16,129 nucleotides of DNA, taken from positions 1 through 16,129 of the forward strand of contig JAUQQB010000016.1 of NCBI GenBank assembly GCA_030550075.1, given 5' to 3'. The stretch comes from Chloroflexota bacterium. Its GTDB lineage: Bacteria > Chloroflexota > Anaerolineae > Thermoflexales > Thermoflexaceae. Below, one piece after another: positions 14,844 through 16,129 of this stretch. How positions within the stretch are numbered: position 1 is the stretch's first letter; every line of letters begins with the position of its first letter. Made by a program: the position numbers and the translations under genes. The notes under the pieces are model-generated. The model saw only the letters and a program-made list of their open reading frames with translations. It searched no databases and was not told the DNA's origin.

Positions 14844-14849
14844 CCTCCC
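14844..14849 (-). promoter_or_regulatory. ribosome binding site that sets the start of the cysteine-motif protein
   Basis: GGGAGG on the minus strand, 6 nt before ATG 14837. No such site precedes the alternative ATG 14867. Confidence 0.65.
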
Positions 14850-14912
14850 AAGATGAGGGTTGCGCATTCTTCTAACCAGGATTTCGGGATCCGAGAGACA
14901 CGACTCAGAATT

Positions 14913-14943
14913 ATTCTACCCCGACGATCCTCCACGGTGGCAA
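14913..14943 (-). promoter_or_regulatory. weak candidate promoter for the cysteine-motif gene
   Basis: On the minus strand TTGCCA (14943-14938) and TAGAAT (14918-14913) each match the consensus at five positions, but the 19-bp spacer is long. It would give a leader of roughly 70 nt before ATG 14837. Confidence 0.3.
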
Positions 14944-14949
14944 CCCGTA

Positions 14950-15150
14950 TCTGTTCATCAAACCAAATTTCAAACAAGATAAAAATGGGACATAAGAACC
15001 AAAAAAGTTATGTATAAAGCCAGAAAAGTTGATATTAAATCTTACTATATGAAAATAAATTTGCTATATACCCTCGAAATAGCATCGAGGCCAACGCAAT
15101 GGGTTTGCACCGGAGTCAACCCGTGCCACATTGGATTCAATGGGGCCTTC
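14950..15150. other. AT-rich island followed by a run of short hairpins, no gene supported
   Basis: From about 14957 to 15071 the DNA is strikingly AT-rich against its surroundings and contains TTACTA (15042-15047), 17 bp, TATATA (15065-15070), a possible plus-strand promoter. Directly after lie three small hairpins: CCTCGA/TCGAGG (15072-15090), GGGTT/AACCC (15101-15122) and CATTG/CAATG (15129-15142). The frame open across it (15010-15495) has no ribosome site and unlikely composition. From 15151 to 15412 I see only one further hairpin. Confidence 0.35.
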
Positions 15151-15244
15151 GGGGTGAGATTTCCCACCTGGGTCTGGGCTGGAATTTGGACCAGGCGGGC
15201 CGCAGGTCTTGCCGTTTCCATGACAGAGCAAGCCCCTCCCCTAT

Positions 15245-15278
15245 CCCTCTCCCTGCAGTCCTTTGGCCACAGAGAGGG
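15245..15278. repeat. weak hairpin of repeat type A
   Basis: CCCTCT (15245-15250) pairs with AGAGGG (15273-15278) around a loop that includes CTTTGGCC. The C-rich arm, GGCC and G-rich arm order matches the palindromes at 8124, 12516 and 15635, but the stem is short, so it may be a degraded copy. Confidence 0.35.
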
Positions 15279-15412
15279 GAGAAATTGGATGCTTGGGGGG
15301 GTCGCCTTCGGCGGCCTCGCTCACCCTCCAAAACCCCAAATGGATTCTTCTGGGGGGCTCTCGCATAGGCAATCCGATCCCATGGCTCCACCCGCAAAAA
15401 CCAGGACCTACC

Positions 15413-15440
15413 CTGACAAGATCAGCCGGGATGTTATAAT
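15413..15440 (+). promoter_or_regulatory. strong promoter upstream of the DUF971-fmt genes
   Basis: CTGACA (15413-15418, five of six) and a perfect TATAAT (15435-15440) are separated by 16 bp. The predicted start is near 15447, giving a leader of about 290 nt before ATG 15738 that includes the whole MITE-like insertion. Confidence 0.65.
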
Positions 15441-15582
15441 TCCAAACGACAATGGACGGGGTATTCCCGGCCCTGCTTCCACAAAGCCGACATGAGCCTT
15501 GCATGTTTCATGGCGTGGGAAGAGAGTCCCCGAAAACATGAGGCTGTGGCTTCGATACCCGTTCTCATCGTTTTAATAGGTA

Positions 15583-15718
15583 GGAGTTACGCAGTTGAAA
15601 GCTCTAAAGGTGGGACGGAATGGCACCACCCTCCTTTCTCCCCCCTCCCCCCGGCCCAAAGGGCCGTGGGGAGGGGGGAGAAAAATCAGCCCCCATGGGA
15701 AACGAACTGCGTAAGTCC
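15583..15718. mobile_element. 136-bp MITE-like insertion with TA duplications
   Basis: TAGGAGTTACGCAGTT (15581-15596) and AACTGCGTAAGTCCTA (15705-15720) are inverted copies matching at 15 of 16 positions. Taking the flanking TA on each side as the target duplication gives an element with 14-bp ends, one mismatch, and no coding frame. TA duplication suits IS630/Tc1-mariner-type transposition; GGACTTACGCA-like ends are familiar from such elements (recollection). It inserted between the promoter at 15413 and the DUF971 gene, 17 bp before the start codon and just outside the ribosome binding site. Confidence 0.7.
15635..15683. repeat. long G/C palindrome inside the MITE-like element (repeat type A)
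   Basis: A stem of 23 positions with a single mismatch (15635-15657 with 15661-15683) closes on a three-base AAA loop. The arms contain CTCCCCCCTCCCC and GGGGAGGGGGGAG around a GGCCC/GGGCC core. T lies outside on the left and A on the right on both strands, the reverse of an intrinsic terminator. In RNA it would be an extremely stable hairpin in the DUF971 leader. Confidence 0.75.
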
Positions 15719-15737
15719 TAATTTAGGAAGGAACCGC

Positions 15738-16031
15738 ATGCCCGCTCGTGTGCAAATCGATTCGGAGACCCGCGCAGTGATCATCGAATGGCCGGACGGC
15801 TTCCGCCGGACCTTCCCCTGGTCCCGATTGCGGGCTGTCTGTCCGTGCGCGCTGTGTCGCGCGGAAGCCCAGCAGGCCCAGGAGGATCCGCTGTTTCTGC
15901 GCCCCCAGCCCGATGACACGCTGGTGGATTTCGCCTATGTGGGCAATTATGCGGTGCGCTTCTTCTGGGGGGATGGTCATTCGTCCGGTCTCTACACGTG
16001 GCGTTATCTTCGCGAGCTCGATTCGGAGTGA
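15738..16031 (+). CDS. DUF971 protein (GBBH-like N-terminal domain)
   Basis: This 97-residue single-domain protein matches DUF971 (the fold found at the N-terminus of gamma-butyrobetaine hydroxylase). The key blocks are IEWPDGFRRTFPWSRLRAVCPCALCRAE (16-43, here quoted only as landmarks), with Cys35, Cys37 and Cys40, and YVGNYAVRFFWGDGHSSGLY (67-86) followed by TWRYLREL. Stand-alone members are small soluble proteins, some encoded near iron-sulfur or cofactor genes; the cysteine cluster fits metal binding, but function is unsettled. AGGAAGGA ends 5 bp before ATG 15738. An in-frame extension to 15492 would run through the MITE-like element and is rejected. It is 18 bp upstream of fmt and probably co-transcribed. 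Confidence 0.88.
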   Translation: MPARVQIDSETRAVIIEWPDGFRRTFPWSRLRAVCPCALCRAEAQQAQEDPLFLRPQPDDTLVDFAYVGNYAVRFFWGDGHSSGLYTWRYLRELDSE

Positions 16032-16049
16032 AACGAGGAGACCTTCCCT

Positions 16050-16129
16050 ATGGCCCGTCTGGTCCTGATGGGATCCCCTGCTTTCGCGTTGCCCACCTTC
16101 GAGGCCCTCGCCGAGGAGCATGAGATCGC
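16050..16129 (+). CDS. fmt: methionyl-tRNA formyltransferase, N-terminus (partial)
   Basis: The frame begins at ATG 16050, with GAGGAG 9 bp upstream, and runs off the window after 26 full codons. MARLVLMGSPAFALPTFEAL matches the beta-alpha start of Fmt (typically MRIVFMGTPxFAVPxLxAL). The enzyme formylates initiator methionyl-tRNA using 10-formyltetrahydrofolate. The small DUF971 gene precedes it by 18 bp. The formyl-transfer motif lies outside the window, so related formyltransferases are not strictly excluded. Confidence 0.85.
   Translation, partial: MARLVLMGSPAFALPTFEALAEEHEI

Noticed and set aside
14696..14977. 93-residue minus-strand frame starting FEIWFDEQIRVATVEDRRGR after a TTG
   Set aside because: The first part looks protein-like, but it starts at TTG without a ribosome site and overlaps half of the better supported cysteine-motif gene in another frame. 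Kept only as a possibility for an old 5' gene fragment.
15101..15142. Possible tRNA or riboswitch suggested by short stems
   Set aside because: Stems are only 5 bp, there is no acceptor/TPsiC-like pairing or GTTCNANNC box, and no known riboswitch core could be matched.
15010..15495. 161-residue plus-strand frame in the long intergenic region
   Set aside because: No ribosome binding site, crosses an AT-rich island, a hairpin and the promoter at 15413, and has no coherent domain features.
15635..15683. Long hairpin as an intrinsic terminator
   Set aside because: T-rich bases precede and A-rich bases follow the stem on both strands, the opposite of the required order, and it lies upstream of a gene within an inserted element.

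Overview
The window is GC-rich, compactly organised bacterial DNA, most likely from a thermophilic member of the Chloroflexota (Thermoflexus/Anaerolineae-like). That placement is an inference from overall gene character: a lipoprotein-type family 5 binding protein, a GH116 enzyme, a DxWWHL membrane protein, and many G/C-rich palindromic repeats. No rRNA, tRNA or CRISPR array is visible.

Layout. The left edge (1-300) holds the 3' end of an unidentified gene and a short hydrophobic reading frame. A polytopic membrane protein follows (357-1856, +) and ends at a nested hairpin shared with a convergent operon. The core of the window (2026-12106) is a divergent sugar-utilisation locus. Leftward run a LacI-family regulator and a GH116 glycosidase. 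Rightward run a lipoprotein substrate-binding protein, a 71-residue two-helix membrane protein, two Opp/Dpp-type permeases and two ATPases. The 444-bp space between the divergent genes is AT-rich and carries a good sigma70-type promoter in each direction. It also carries two perfect 18-bp palindromes of the same design, one over the predicted +1 of the transporter operon and one against the ribosome binding site of the regulator gene. These are the evident operators of the LacI protein.

Right part. A 510-bp non-coding stretch (12107-12616) contains a 361-bp element with 12-bp terminal inverted repeats, two tandem imperfect palindromes inside it, and two hairpins. Two leftward genes follow: a membrane-tethered clan-A glycosidase-like protein (12617-14290) and a 140-residue protein with a CxxC-x10-CxxC motif and a basic tail (14415-14837). 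A 900-bp region with no convincing gene (14838-15737) includes an AT-rich island, a strong promoter and a 136-bp MITE-like insertion with TA duplications. The window ends with a DUF971 protein and the first 26 codons of methionyl-tRNA formyltransferase (fmt).

How the genes work together (inference). The family 5 binding protein and Opp-type permease/ATPase set resembles the transporters used for beta-linked gluco- or manno-oligosaccharides in Thermotoga and Pyrococcus. The cytosolic GH116 enzyme, a beta-glycosidase family, would split the imported sugar, and the LacI protein would sense it and control both arms. Three hairpins between the binding-protein gene and the permeases could help keep binding protein in excess over the membrane complex. 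The anchored glycosidase may act on polymers outside the cell, but no operator of the same type is seen in front of it.
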